From Eubacterium_G segne (GTDB taxonomy: Bacteria; Bacillota; Clostridia; Lachnospirales; Lachnospiraceae): 64,000 nucleotides of DNA. Below are positions 33,777 through 43,386 of the stretch, piece after piece. Position 1 is the first letter of the stretch; every line of letters begins with the position of its first letter. The notes beneath the pieces were generated by a model. It was not told the origin of the DNA and did no database searches. It worked only from the letters and a program-made list of their open reading frames with translations. The position numbers and the translations under genes were made by a program. Location: positions 434,001 through 498,000 of the forward strand of contig NZ_JACOOZ010000001.1 of the NCBI RefSeq assembly GCF_014287775.1, written 5' to 3'.

Positions 33777-34211
33777 ATGCGAACAGGCATTGAATTTGCT
33801 CATAAAATTTCTTTAGCTTACTCTGCAATGTGTAAGCCTTTATGCCATCAGATAAATTTACCTCAGACAGCATTTGATATTCTGATGTTTTTATCCAATA
33901 ATCCGGAATTTACCACTGCCCGAGATATTGTTGAAATCAGAAAAATCAAGGCAAATCTTGTATCCGTCAATGTGGACCGGTTAGTAAATGACGGATATCT
34001 TATCAGAAAAGAAGTGGAAGGTGACCGGCGCAAGCACCAACTTGTATGCACTCCTAAGGCAGATGAAATAATTAACATGGGACTTATTCTTCAAAAAAAC
34101 TTTGTAGACAGGATTTTCGAAGATATAGATGAAGAAACTAAAGATGCCATTTACAGTTGCATTAGCAAGATGAATTCAAATCTCAATGAAATTTTAGAGG
34201 AGGTTCAATAA
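33777..34211 (+). CDS. MarR-family transcriptional regulator
   Basis: A 144-residue winged-helix regulator. The recognition part (FTTARDIVEIRKIKANLVSVNVDRLVN) and the wing (RKEVEGDRRKHQLVCTPKADEI) are both clear. I chose the ATG at 33777 because GGAGGA lies six bases upstream; an ATG at 33750 has no site. The gene ends directly before the TauE/SafE exporter gene with no gap, so the regulator probably controls the exporter. The ligand is not known. Confidence 0.86.
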   Translation: MRTGIEFAHKISLAYSAMCKPLCHQINLPQTAFDILMFLSNNPEFTTARDIVEIRKIKANLVSVNVDRLVNDGYLIRKEVEGDRRKHQLVCTPKADEIINMGLILQKNFVDRIFEDIDEETKDAIYSCISKMNSNLNEILEEVQ

Positions 34212-34988
34212 ATGGACATTTTAATAACATTTGTAGTAACATTTTTTGCAGGAATGGGTGCAGGACTTGGAACCGGTTTTGCAGGAATGAGTGCAGCTGC
34301 AGTTATCAGCCCAATGTTAATTACATTTCTTGGCATGGACCCATATATGGCTGTGGGAATTGCCCTGTCATCAGATGTTTTAGCCAGTGCTGTTTCTGCC
34401 TATACATACGGAAAAAATAAAAATCTTGATATAAGAAACGGACTTATTATGATGGTTAGCGTTTTAGCATTCACTGTTGTAGGAAGCTATATTTCAAGCC
34501 TTGTTCCATCTACAACCATGGGAAACTTTTCTGTTTTTATGACCTTTCTTTTGGGAATTAAATTTATTGTAAAGCCTGTTATGACAACCAAAGAAGCAAT
34601 GACCGATGTTCCTGCCAAAAAGCGTGCCATTCAGTCAGTTATTTGTGGCGTTTTAATTGGATTTATATGTGGTTTCGTTGGTGCCGGGGGAGGTATGATG
34701 ATGCTCCTTATTTTAACTTCAGTTTTGGGATATGAACTTAAAACTGCCGTGGGAACCAGCGTATTCATTATGACATTTACAGCATTTACCGGTGCAGCCT
34801 CACACTTTGCCATTGGAGGTGCCCCTGATGTAACGGTCTGGATTTTGTGTATTATATTTACATTATTATGGGCAAGAATTGCTGCCGTGTTTGCCAACAA
34901 AGCTACGCCAAAAACCTTAAACCGTGCCACAGGTATTATACTTGTTATACTTGGAATTGTAGTTATGGCATTTTCAATGTTTGCATAA
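34212..34988 (+). CDS. TauE/SafE-family anion exporter
   Basis: A 258-residue membrane protein with about eight hydrophobic segments and the family repeats: GAGLGTGFAGMSAAAVISP near the N-terminus and the matching GFICGFVGAGGGMMMLLIL in the second half. The family exports sulfite, sulfoacetate or similar anions. The ribosome site (AGAGGAGG) lies inside the end of the MarR gene, so the two are coupled. A terminator follows the stop. Confidence 0.87.
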   Translation: MDILITFVVTFFAGMGAGLGTGFAGMSAAAVISPMLITFLGMDPYMAVGIALSSDVLASAVSAYTYGKNKNLDIRNGLIMMVSVLAFTVVGSYISSLVPSTTMGNFSVFMTFLLGIKFIVKPVMTTKEAMTDVPAKKRAIQSVICGVLIGFICGFVGAGGGMMMLLILTSVLGYELKTAVGTSVFIMTFTAFTGAASHFAIGGAPDVTVWILCIIFTLLWARIAAVFANKATPKTLNRATGIILVILGIVVMAFSMFA

Positions 34989-34995
34989 TTGTTGT

Positions 34996-35033
34996 AAAAG
35001 TGTCCCTCAATTAAATTTGCAGGGACACTTTTT
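34996..35033 (+). terminator. Terminator after the TauE gene
   Basis: AAAAGTGTCCCT / AGGGACACTTTTT, a perfect stem followed by Ts. Confidence 0.88.
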
Positions 35034-35040
35034 ACTATAT

Positions 35041-35181
35041 TTATAAATTACATATGGCATATAGTGGTATATTTTCCATCCACTCCTGGTTAATGTACTT
35101 CATTGTTGAAAATCTGACTGCAGTATCCGGGCTATACTTATCACAAAATGCTTTTAAACTCTTTGATTTAATGTTACAAAA
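35041..35181 (-). pseudogene. C-terminal remnant of a DUF4143-type AAA ATPase
   Basis: About 44 codons in one frame read KAFCDKYSPDTAVRFSTMKY and then EWMENIPLYAICNL before a stop. This matches the typical end of AAA ATPases with a DUF4143 tail (CDKY..., VR, NLPLYAI). The frame is closed by a stop upstream, so only the tail remains. Confidence 0.6.
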
Positions 35182-35255
35182 TTAGTATATCACATTTTTT
35201 CTTTATTCTACTGTATATGTTGTGATGATTGTATCCTCATCTTTATTTAAATATT

Positions 35256-36587
35256 CTATCCTAATATGAATTCCCCATTATCTCCAACTGTTACCTTTGT
35301 TTTATAAAATGCCTTAACTCCTTCTAACATATATAGTGCATCTTTTGTACCGGCTGTCTCATATGGCGAATGCATTGCCAACTGGGCAAGCCCGATATCT
35401 ACTGTATTAATAGATATGTGACTGTTTGCTATGTTTCCCAGAGTTGAACCGCCGGGAATATCTGAACGGTTTACATAAGTTTGAGTCGGTACTGCTGCCT
35501 CCTTACAAATTTCTTTAAACACTGCTGCCGACATTCCATCTGTGGTATATTTTTGGTTTGCATTGTACTTTATAACTATTCCATTATTCATATAAGGTCT
35601 GTTAGTAGGGTCTGCCTTTTCCATATAATTAGGGTGAACACCATGGGCATTATCCGCAGATAACATAAATGACCGGGAATATGCCCGAATCATATCTTCT
35701 CCATTTATTCCCATACACAAACCGATTCTATTAAGAACATCTGACAAAAACGTAGAATCCGCCCCTTGCTTTGTTGTACTACCAACCTCTTCATTATCAA
35801 AAATGGCACAAACCGTAACGCTATTGGAATCAGACCCACCTGCAGCAATATGCGCCTTCATACAACTATAGGCACACATAATATCATCAAGCCTTGGTGC
35901 TGACATAAATTCACCATTACATCCTAAAACAGTTCCCTTTTGTCTGTTATATAAAAACAAATCTGAACTAACTATGGAATCCTCATTTACTCCGGCAACA
36001 TCTGCCATTACTTTATAAAAAATTCCCTTAGATGTCAGTTCTCCAAACAGTGGAATCATATCTTTTTGAGGATTATATTTGACCCCCGTGTTGGCTTCTC
36101 TATTCATATGGATTGCCAGATTCGGAATAATACACAAATCTCTTTCAACATTTACCAGCACCGGTTTTATTTTCATTCCATCCTTAACAATAATACGTCC
36201 TGCCACTGACAACGGTCTGTCAAACCACGGTGCCATAAGCATTCCACCATATTTTTCCACATTTAATGAAAGGTACCTGTTGTCTTCTACCATTTCCGGA
36301 TTTTCCTTTATTTTAAATGCCGGTGAGTCACTATGGGCTGCTGCTATTTGAAAATTTGAAATCTTATTATTCTTTGGTATACAAAATGCAATTATTGAAG
36401 AGCCGTTTCTTGTAACATAATATTTTTCTCCCGGTAACAAATTCCATTTATCCTGCTCATTTAATTGTGAATATCCGTTTTTTTTAAGCATCTCTGCAAA
36501 ATTTGCCGTCACATGAAATGCACTGGGACTTTCATCTATAAACTCCATAAGTTCCTTTGAAAAATCAATAAATCTGCTTTCTTCCAT
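35256..36587 (-). CDS. apeB: M18-family aminopeptidase (aspartyl aminopeptidase type)
   Basis: Zinc metallopeptidase of 443 residues that removes N-terminal amino acids in the cytoplasm. Metal-site segments are visible: AAAHSDSPAFKIK near 85, SAPRLDDIMCAYSC near 230, FDNEEVGSTTKQGADS near 265 and MSADNAHGVHPNY near 310; the last His-containing segment is MHSPYETAG near 410. I use the ATG at 36587, which has GGAGG five bases upstream; the start at 36599 places this site inside the gene. It is followed on the same strand only by the DUF4143 remnant. sfsA lies upstream. Confidence 0.9.
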   Translation of the reverse strand: MEESRFIDFSKELMEFIDESPSAFHVTANFAEMLKKNGYSQLNEQDKWNLLPGEKYYVTRNGSSIIAFCIPKNNKISNFQIAAAHSDSPAFKIKENPEMVEDNRYLSLNVEKYGGMLMAPWFDRPLSVAGRIIVKDGMKIKPVLVNVERDLCIIPNLAIHMNREANTGVKYNPQKDMIPLFGELTSKGIFYKVMADVAGVNEDSIVSSDLFLYNRQKGTVLGCNGEFMSAPRLDDIMCAYSCMKAHIAAGGSDSNSVTVCAIFDNEEVGSTTKQGADSTFLSDVLNRIGLCMGINGEDMIRAYSRSFMLSADNAHGVHPNYMEKADPTNRPYMNNGIVIKYNANQKYTTDGMSAAVFKEICKEAAVPTQTYVNRSDIPGGSTLGNIANSHISINTVDIGLAQLAMHSPYETAGTKDALYMLEGVKAFYKTKVTVGDNGEFILG

Positions 36588-36615
36588 AAATGCCTCCATA
36601 TAACTTATCTAAAAG

Positions 36616-37272
36616 TTAATTTATTATCTCTAGGGTATCCCTTCCCACTTTGCATGTCAAATACAAAATTTTCACTCCGGCTTCTTTTGCCTCCTGTAAT
36701 GCCACACCAAATTCAGGATGAGTATCTATATTAGGACGTACTTCATTAATTCCTTCCATCTGAATCACAAATGCTATTGCACATTCATAACCCGCCCTTT
36801 TTGCCTTAATTAATTCTCTTAAATGCTTAATTCCCCTTGTGGTAGGTGCATCAGGGAAATATCCTATTCCATCTATTTCCAAGGTGCATCCCTTTACTTC
36901 CATAAGATATTCCTGATTTCCTTTTCTCATATAAAAGTCAATTCTGGAATCTCCGTATTTATACTCCGGCTTAATGTAATCATAATCCTTTGTTTCTAAC
37001 CACTCTTTCACTACCTTGTTTGGTGCCTGACTATCCATATTAATCCAACCAAAATTTTTCTTATATACAGCCACTAAGTCATATAAAGTCTTCCTATTTG
37101 GATTGTCAGAAACCTCCAGCCTTACAGGAGTTTTAGGAATCAACAATTCCTTACAACGCCCTGTATTTTTTACATGCACGGTATTTACAACTCCTTCTAT
37201 ATCAACATGGGCAATAAACCTGTTAGGACGGTCAATAAATATTCCCTCAACAATTTCTCTATACCTCACCAA
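36616..37272 (-). CDS. sfsA: DNA/RNA nuclease SfsA
   Basis: A 218-residue SfsA-family protein. The N-terminal OB-like part (FIDRPNRFIAHVDIEG, HVKNTGRCKELL) and the C-terminal PD-(D/E)xK nuclease-like part (SRIDFYMRKGNQEYLMEVKGCTLE in two halves, FPDAPTTRGIKHLREL) are both present. E. coli SfsA was first seen as a sugar-fermentation stimulation protein; nuclease activity is known for relatives. The start is at 37272. It lies 29 bases upstream of the aminopeptidase gene, so both may be co-transcribed. Confidence 0.9.
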   Translation of the reverse strand: MVRYREIVEGIFIDRPNRFIAHVDIEGVVNTVHVKNTGRCKELLIPKTPVRLEVSDNPNRKTLYDLVAVYKKNFGWINMDSQAPNKVVKEWLETKDYDYIKPEYKYGDSRIDFYMRKGNQEYLMEVKGCTLEIDGIGYFPDAPTTRGIKHLRELIKAKRAGYECAIAFVIQMEGINEVRPNIDTHPEFGVALQEAKEAGVKILYLTCKVGRDTLEIIN

Positions 37273-37341
37273 TTGTTCTCCCTGCCATTTTTATAACAAC
37301 ATTGCCTGAATGTTCCACATCGGCATCCTACTGTAAACGGC

Positions 37342-37527
37342 TCAATCAAACTTGCCACCTACTGTAACCTTATGTCCTGTATTAGGTCCATGCATAAATA
37401 CCGCAACATCAGTTCCGCATACACTTGAATAAATGTTTCTAACAAGTACATCATTATCCCCTACTTCCGGCAATGGAATTTCTCTAATCTCTACTTTCTC
37501 TTTTCCTAAATAAATACCTGCTTTCAT
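37342..37527 (-). pseudogene. Zinc-dependent alcohol dehydrogenase N-terminal remnant
   Basis: 61 codons match the start of medium-chain dehydrogenases (MKAGIYLGKEKVEIREIPLP, then SSVCGTDVAVFMHG with the catalytic-zinc Cys). The frame stops after GHKVTVGGKFD, where about 340 residues are normal. The next 60 bases before sfsA show no further recognisable piece. The ribosome site (AGGAG) is kept, so a short peptide might still be made. Confidence 0.75.
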
Positions 37528-37648
37528 AAATAACTCCTGTTTTGATAATATTATCTTAAAGAAAATTAACGTATATGTCTAATATAGACATACTTATTTT
37601 ATTAAGAATAATATCCCAAAAATAATTTTAATGCAACTATTCAGCCTT

Positions 37649-40423
37649 TTATTGTATAATAGCTACGCTTCCCTGAGCCTTATCTTTTTTAACAATTATC
37701 TTCCGGTCAATGCGCTCTTTTAATTCACCAACATGGGATATTATGCCCACCAACCGGTTTCCTTCCGTCAGGGAATTAAGTGCATTTATTGCCTGATTGA
37801 GAGACTCTTCATCTAATGAACCAAAACCTTCGTCCACAAAAAGAGTATCGAGTCTAATTCCCCCGGCAGAAGCATGGATTTCATCAGAGAGCCCTAACGC
37901 CAATGAAAGTGATGCCTTAAAAGCTTCTCCTCCCGAAAGAGTTCTCACGCTTCTATTGGTTCCATTATAATGGTCAATTACCCACAAATCCAATCCACTT
38001 TGACTTCTCTGATTATCTGCCTCTTCTGCTCTTTTTAATTCATACTGTCCTGATGACATCGTAAGAAATCTAATATTAGCTCTATTTATAATCCTGTCAA
38101 AATAATGCATTTGAATGTACGTTTCTAGCAAAATTTTATCCTTACCGTTAATCCCTCCGTTAGCAGTGTCTGAAAGAGATTTAATCATAGTCCATTTTTC
38201 CTGTGCCTCTTTCATTGCCCTGTACTTAACTTTTATGGCATCTTTGATGTTCTCATTAACTTTAATCCTTGTGCTGATTACGTTTATTGCATCTAACAGA
38301 TTCTTCCTCTCTTTTACTAAATCATTCCTTTTTTCTGACAATTCATCTGTAGGAGAAATTTCCGCACCCCTTAGCTGCTCATCAATCATCTTTATGGTAT
38401 TTTCCGCCTTTTCAATTTCTGTTTTACAGTTCTGAAAATCCCTGTCAGCTTTTTTGTAATTCTCCTCCATTTTTATAAGCAAATCCCTTAATTCATTTAA
38501 GTGTTGTACAGCTTCTTCCCTTGTGCTGAAGCTGAGGCTCTCTTTTATCTGGGTAAGCTTGGCATTTATACCCTCAAAAGCAATTTTGCATTCAGACTTT
38601 TTATTGCCTGCATCTTTTAACTTATGCTTTATATTCTCAAGCTTCTTCTCATTTTCAGGTATATTTTCTTCTAACTTATTTTTTTCCTTTACCTTTTCAT
38701 TTATTAACTTAAGTTCTGCTGCAAAGCTAAGTGACTCCTTATTTAAATCCTCATATTTTTCATGTATTAATTCTCTTATAATCTTAATATTTTCTTCCTT
38801 ATATCCAAGGATTTTTTCCCCATCTTTAAGGATATTTTCCTTTAAAAGTTTAACTTCACTGCCTTTATTTCCTGCTGCAAGACTGGCATTCGCCGTATTT
38901 TCTTCCTTTAGCTTAAGACCTGCCTTTTCTTCATCAAGTTCCCTTCTTGAAGGTGCATTTTTAACAGGTTCAGCTTTATGAGGATGAGTAGTTGAACCGC
39001 ATACCGGACAAGCCTTACCCTCTTCAAGTTCACTTGCCATAATTCCTGCCTGCTGGTTAAAAAACAACAGCTCCCTTTCTTCGTAATGTTTCCTTGCCTC
39101 TTCCAAAATTTTCGCAGCTTCCTTATATTTCTCCTGAAAATCTTTAAGCTGTACCAAATTTCTATCATATCTGTTAAGCAATTCAACAAAATTATCAATA
39201 TCATCTATTTTTTTTGTCGTTTTATTTATTTCCCCCTGTAAAGCAATTTTTTCTTCTCCTGCGTTTTTTATTGTATTTAAACGCTCCCTGTCCGTTGAAA
39301 TAACTTCTTCTAAATTTTGTAGGTAATCATTTAATAATATCTCCTGATTCTCCCAGTGGGAAATTTTTTCCTTTTCCTCACTCCACTGTGTCTGTAAGCT
39401 TCCCATTGCCTCATACTCCGGCAATTTTTCTTCTTCCTTTCTTATATCAAATTCCAGTTTCTTGCGCTTTGGTTCCTTAGCCTTTTCCTCCTGAAGAATT
39501 TCTTCTAATTTTCCAAAGGCATCCCTGTTTTTCTTAAGAAGAAGTAACGCCCTGTTTTTCTGCCCGATAGCCTCATTAATTCTTTTTATTTCTCCTATTT
39601 TTTCATCTATTCCCGCTGTTTCCTTTTCATTCTTTTCCATTAATTTCTGCTGTTTTGATAATAACTCACTGTCAGTTTCCACTAATTTGTTAATAACATC
39701 TGTTATTTCATCAATATTATTAGCTCCGGATTCTATTAAATTACCGGCACGGGTTCCTAATTCACTGTTATTATCATACATAAGACCTGATAAGGATTGA
39801 TTTATTGCTGACTCTTCCCTGTCATATTCTTCCTTTACGGATTTTTCCTGTACCTTTAGCTTGTCCTGAATGGTCTTGTAAATCCCGGTATTAAAAATCT
39901 GCCTGAAAATTTTAATTCTGTCATCTGTTTTTGCCAGCAAAAGTTTTAAAAAATCTCCCTGGGCAATCATTGCCACCTGAGAAAACTGCTCTCTGTTAAG
40001 GCCGATAAGCTCCTGAACAGCCCTGGTAACCTCCTTAGTTTTTGTTACCACATTTCTTGAGTCCGGGTACTCCAAAAAGGCATCAGCCACTTGCTTTGTC
40101 ATTCCCTCTCCACGCTTTGATTTTCTCATATATTCAGGATTTCTTCTTACCTTATATATCCGGTTTCTGTACTCAAATTCCATTTCCACAAAAGTTTCCG
40201 TATCTTCTTTTGCGTACTTACTTCTAAACATTGTGGTTTCCCTGTTTTCTCCGCTTGCCTCCCCATAAAGGGCAAAAACAATGGCATCAAAAATGGTGGT
40301 TTTTCCGGCTCCCGTATCTCCTGTTATGAGATAAATTCCCTTCTTACCTAATTTTTCAAAATCTATTACCTGACAGCCTGCATAAGGGCCAAAGGCTGAA
40401 ATTGTTAATTTAACCGGTCTCAT
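37649..40423 (-). CDS. sbcC: Exonuclease SbcC (Rad50-like ATPase)
   Basis: A 924-residue SMC-like ATPase that works with SbcD to open and cut hairpins and DNA ends. Walker A GDTGAGKTT is at 35-43, long coiled coils cover about 180-450 and 500-740, and the zinc hook CPVCG is near 470 between them. The C-terminal half carries the signature RTLSGGEAFKASLSLALGLS and Walker B LDTLFVDEGFGSLDE. The start overlaps the sbcD stop by one base, so translation is coupled. Length and order are as in other Firmicutes. Confidence 0.95.
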   Translation of the reverse strand: MRPVKLTISAFGPYAGCQVIDFEKLGKKGIYLITGDTGAGKTTIFDAIVFALYGEASGENRETTMFRSKYAKEDTETFVEMEFEYRNRIYKVRRNPEYMRKSKRGEGMTKQVADAFLEYPDSRNVVTKTKEVTRAVQELIGLNREQFSQVAMIAQGDFLKLLLAKTDDRIKIFRQIFNTGIYKTIQDKLKVQEKSVKEEYDREESAINQSLSGLMYDNNSELGTRAGNLIESGANNIDEITDVINKLVETDSELLSKQQKLMEKNEKETAGIDEKIGEIKRINEAIGQKNRALLLLKKNRDAFGKLEEILQEEKAKEPKRKKLEFDIRKEEEKLPEYEAMGSLQTQWSEEKEKISHWENQEILLNDYLQNLEEVISTDRERLNTIKNAGEEKIALQGEINKTTKKIDDIDNFVELLNRYDRNLVQLKDFQEKYKEAAKILEEARKHYEERELLFFNQQAGIMASELEEGKACPVCGSTTHPHKAEPVKNAPSRRELDEEKAGLKLKEENTANASLAAGNKGSEVKLLKENILKDGEKILGYKEENIKIIRELIHEKYEDLNKESLSFAAELKLINEKVKEKNKLEENIPENEKKLENIKHKLKDAGNKKSECKIAFEGINAKLTQIKESLSFSTREEAVQHLNELRDLLIKMEENYKKADRDFQNCKTEIEKAENTIKMIDEQLRGAEISPTDELSEKRNDLVKERKNLLDAINVISTRIKVNENIKDAIKVKYRAMKEAQEKWTMIKSLSDTANGGINGKDKILLETYIQMHYFDRIINRANIRFLTMSSGQYELKRAEEADNQRSQSGLDLWVIDHYNGTNRSVRTLSGGEAFKASLSLALGLSDEIHASAGGIRLDTLFVDEGFGSLDEESLNQAINALNSLTEGNRLVGIISHVGELKERIDRKIIVKKDKAQGSVAIIQ

Positions 40424-41559
40424 TACTCATTTACCTCCCACACATCTTTAATTAATTTATCCATAAAATCAGCCTGCTCACAGCTCATAGGCTGGTTGTT
40501 TTGAAGTTCATAAAATTCCTTAAATAAATCAAGGGGCTGTTTTTTCTCCACATTTTCCCCACCTTTTATTTCATTATTACTTCTTGTTCTTGTGTTGTCA
40601 TAATCTAATTTCATAATATTAGGATAAACCGTTCTAAGAAGCTCCATGGCATGTAAAACGTCCTGTTCATCCGTTAATGTCACATGGGCATAATCCATTC
40701 TGTCAATATCCTTATAAAAATCCTTAGACATAATTTCCTGATATTTGCCTTTTATTTCAATCATGTCATGTTTTGGAATCAGAGGCACTTTCTCTAGGGT
40801 AATATTCCCCTTTTCCTTCATATCCACAATAAGGGCTGTTTTTTGATGCCTTGCCTCAGAAAAAGAATATTTAAGAGGAGTTCCTGAATATCTTACAAAT
40901 TCACTTTTTATATGCTGGGGGCTATGTAAATGACCTAATGCCACATAATCAAATCTCTTAAAATTTTCTACACTTACTTCATCAATGCCTCCCACAGACA
41001 CTTCTTCTGAATCACACCTGTCTGCTCCCCTTACAAACTGATGAGCAATCAAAAGATTTCTCTCGCCTTCGTCCACCTTAGTTTGCTCCATAACATACGC
41101 CATTGCACTGTCATAACTGTCAATGTCAGCCTCCTCATAAACGTGTTTTACCATTGCCGGCTTAATAAAAGGCAGCATATATATGTTAATTTCACCATAT
41201 TCATCTTTTATTTTATGGGTTTCCACATTTCCACTAAAAGGCTTTGACATATAAACTCCGCTTTGGCTTATAAGTTCAGCCCCAAAGCCTATTCTTTCCT
41301 GACTGTCATGATTTCCACTTATAACGAAAACCTTCAGATTTCTTTTTGCCAGACTATTTAGAAAACTGTTTAACACCGTCACTGCCTCCGCTGATGGCAC
41401 CGGCTTGTCATATACATCCCCTGCAATAAGAACTGCCTCAATTTTTTTCTCATCTATTATATTTAGTATTTTGTCAAATATGAATTTCTGATCCTCAATC
41501 AGTGAAAATTCATTTAATCTTTTTCCTATATGCAAATCTGCCAAATGAAGAAATCTCAT
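40423..41559 (-). CDS. sbcD: Exonuclease SbcD (Mre11-like nuclease)
   Basis: Metal-dependent nuclease of 378 residues. Phosphoesterase motifs are in order: FLHLADLHIGKRL (residues 3-15), LIAGDVYDKPVPS (near 44), VISGNHDSQERI (near 79), NLLIAHQFVRG (near 170) and VALGHLHSPQ (near 205). It forms an operon with sbcC, sharing one base at the junction. The start at 41559 has AGGAGGGC upstream. Confidence 0.95.
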   Translation of the reverse strand: MRFLHLADLHIGKRLNEFSLIEDQKFIFDKILNIIDEKKIEAVLIAGDVYDKPVPSAEAVTVLNSFLNSLAKRNLKVFVISGNHDSQERIGFGAELISQSGVYMSKPFSGNVETHKIKDEYGEINIYMLPFIKPAMVKHVYEEADIDSYDSAMAYVMEQTKVDEGERNLLIAHQFVRGADRCDSEEVSVGGIDEVSVENFKRFDYVALGHLHSPQHIKSEFVRYSGTPLKYSFSEARHQKTALIVDMKEKGNITLEKVPLIPKHDMIEIKGKYQEIMSKDFYKDIDRMDYAHVTLTDEQDVLHAMELLRTVYPNIMKLDYDNTRTRSNNEIKGGENVEKKQPLDLFKEFYELQNNQPMSCEQADFMDKLIKDVWEVNE

Positions 41560-41662
41560 AAGCCCTCCTTAATATTTTGTGGATTCCACTACTTTTACGG
41601 CTATACTAACATCGCCATTATGATGTGTCAATAATGGTGCAAAACGTAATGAGCATACTATG

Positions 41663-41691
41663 TTGACAGACCTAATTTTTAGTGCTATCAT
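41663..41691 (+). promoter_or_regulatory. Promoter of the small membrane protein gene
   Basis: TTGACA (41663-41668), 17-bp spacer, TATCAT (41686-41691). A good sigma A-type promoter in front of the 82-residue ORF. Confidence 0.72.
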
Positions 41692-41757
41692 TCATCGCAG
41701 GAAAGTTTAAAGTGTTTCAAAAAACTTAATTTAATTTAGAGATTGGAGGATTTAAAC

Positions 41758-42006
41758 ATGAAAAAATTTATGATTGGTGATTTGATTTTAGCTATAATAT
41801 GTACAATTTCTTATTTGATGCGCATTCCACATCATATGAGTACCCTGACTTCTTCTTCGAGTGTACATTCAACCATTACCCAGACCATTCCACTAAATAC
41901 TACTGAAATGATATTTGGTGCTTTTGCGGTTTTTGTTTTAGTCAACATTCCAAATATTTTCTTAATATTGAAGAAATCAATACTTAAAATAACTAAAAGC
42001 AATTAA
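41758..42006 (+). CDS. Small two-helix membrane protein, unknown
   Basis: 82 residues. A first membrane helix lies at about residues 5-22, then an external Ser/Thr-rich loop with two His (MRIPHHMSTLTSSSSVH), then a second helix at 52-72 and a basic tail. The ATG at 41758 has GGAGG upstream at a good distance; a start at 41743 lacks it. It has its own promoter and terminator, so it is likely a real single-gene unit. I do not recognise the family. Confidence 0.7.
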   Translation: MKKFMIGDLILAIICTISYLMRIPHHMSTLTSSSSVHSTITQTIPLNTTEMIFGAFAVFVLVNIPNIFLILKKSILKITKSN

Positions 42007-42015
42007 TTTTTAAGT

Positions 42016-42060
42016 AAAGGCGATGTCTGTTGTGTTTTTACAGCTTTCATCGTCTTTTTT
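42016..42060 (+). terminator. Terminator after the small membrane protein gene
   Basis: AAAGGCGATG / CATCGTCTTT with an inner CTGT/ACAG pairing, followed by six Ts. Confidence 0.75.
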
Positions 42061-42144
42061 ATTTGTGTATTTTTATAATTGATTTTTCCCCTCTTAATGA
42101 TAAGATTAATTTATAAGTTTGTGATGTAAAGGAAAGGATTTTTT

Positions 42145-43386
42145 ATGAATATACGCTTTTATAATGGAACTATTTTAACTTTAGAAGATACCACTGCTGA
42201 CGAAAATGGCTGTCTTACTCTTTTGTCCGGGGAAGTGTGGGTCTTTGATGACACCATTGGTTTTGTGGGAAACCCTGCAACGGACAAAACAGTTTCTAAA
42301 CTCCATCCCCAGATAAAATGGGACAAGGAAATTAATCTCAATGGAAATCTTATTATGCCTGGGTTTAAGGATGCCCATACCCATTCTGCCATGACATTTT
42401 TGCGCTCTTATGCAGATGATTTGCCTTTAGACAAATGGCTTAACGAGAAGGTATTTCCTATGGAAGCCAAGCTTACTGATGACAAAATATATGAGTATAG
42501 CAAAATTGCCATTAAGGAATATCTCACATCAGGAATCACTGCCAATTTTGATATGTACATCAGCCCTGACCCTGTTATTCAGGCATCTGTTGACATGGGA
42601 TTTAGAACTGTCATGACCGGAGGATTAAACGACTTTACCCAGTCTGTCCCGGAAATTGAGGAATGTTACAAAAAATACAACGGCTACAACGACCTTATAT
42701 CTTATGAATTGGGATTCCACGCAGAGTATACCTGTAGCGAAGGGCTTTTAAGGGATTTGTCGGCTCTTGCCAATAAGCTTCATGCTCCTGTTTTCTGCCA
42801 CAATTCCGAGACTCAGAAAGAAGTAGTGGAATGTGTTAAAAGATATGGCATGACACCTACTGTTTATTTAGACAACATTGGTATGTTTAACTACGGTGGA
42901 GGTGGCTATCACTGCGTTCATATGACCGACTCCGACATAAATGTTTTTGAAAAAAGAGGTATGTCCATTGTTTTGAATCCTGCTTCTAATTTAAAGCTTG
43001 CCAGCGGAATTGCTCCTGTCAGTCTTTTTATGAAAAAAGGAATAAACCTTGCCCTTGGCACTGACGGGCCTGCCAGCAACAATGCATTAGATATGTTCAG
43101 GGAAATGTTTTTAACTACTGCTCTTGCCAAGTACCGGGAAAATGACGCTTCGGCAGTAGATGCCAATGAGGTACTTAAAATGGCTACTTTAGGTGGTGCC
43201 AAAGCTATGGGTCTTCGTAACTGTGACACATTAAGTCGTGGAAAAAAAGCTGACTTAATCGTAATCGATTTAAGCCAGCCTAATATGCAACCAATAAACA
43301 ACATTACCAAGAATCTTGTATATAGCGGTTCAAAAATAAATGTTATTTTAACAATGATTAACGGAAATATTTTGTACCAAGTGTAG
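42145..43386 (+). CDS. Amidohydrolase, chlorohydrolase/MtaD-SsnA type deaminase
   Basis: A 413-residue metal-dependent hydrolase. Metal ligands of the family are visible: His78 and His80 (KDAHTHSAM), His219 (VFCHNSET), a His in GYHCVHM (256 or 259) and Asp307 (GTDGPASNN). The C-terminal composite domain has RGKKADLIVIDL. Relatives deaminate S-adenosylhomocysteine, methylthioadenosine or related purines; the substrate here is open. The start at 42145 has a GGAAAGG site. Its 3' end overlaps the convergent argF by 29 bases. Confidence 0.86.
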   Translation: MNIRFYNGTILTLEDTTADENGCLTLLSGEVWVFDDTIGFVGNPATDKTVSKLHPQIKWDKEINLNGNLIMPGFKDAHTHSAMTFLRSYADDLPLDKWLNEKVFPMEAKLTDDKIYEYSKIAIKEYLTSGITANFDMYISPDPVIQASVDMGFRTVMTGGLNDFTQSVPEIEECYKKYNGYNDLISYELGFHAEYTCSEGLLRDLSALANKLHAPVFCHNSETQKEVVECVKRYGMTPTVYLDNIGMFNYGGGGYHCVHMTDSDINVFEKRGMSIVLNPASNLKLASGIAPVSLFMKKGINLALGTDGPASNNALDMFREMFLTTALAKYRENDASAVDANEVLKMATLGGAKAMGLRNCDTLSRGKKADLIVIDLSQPNMQPINNITKNLVYSGSKINVILTMINGNILYQV

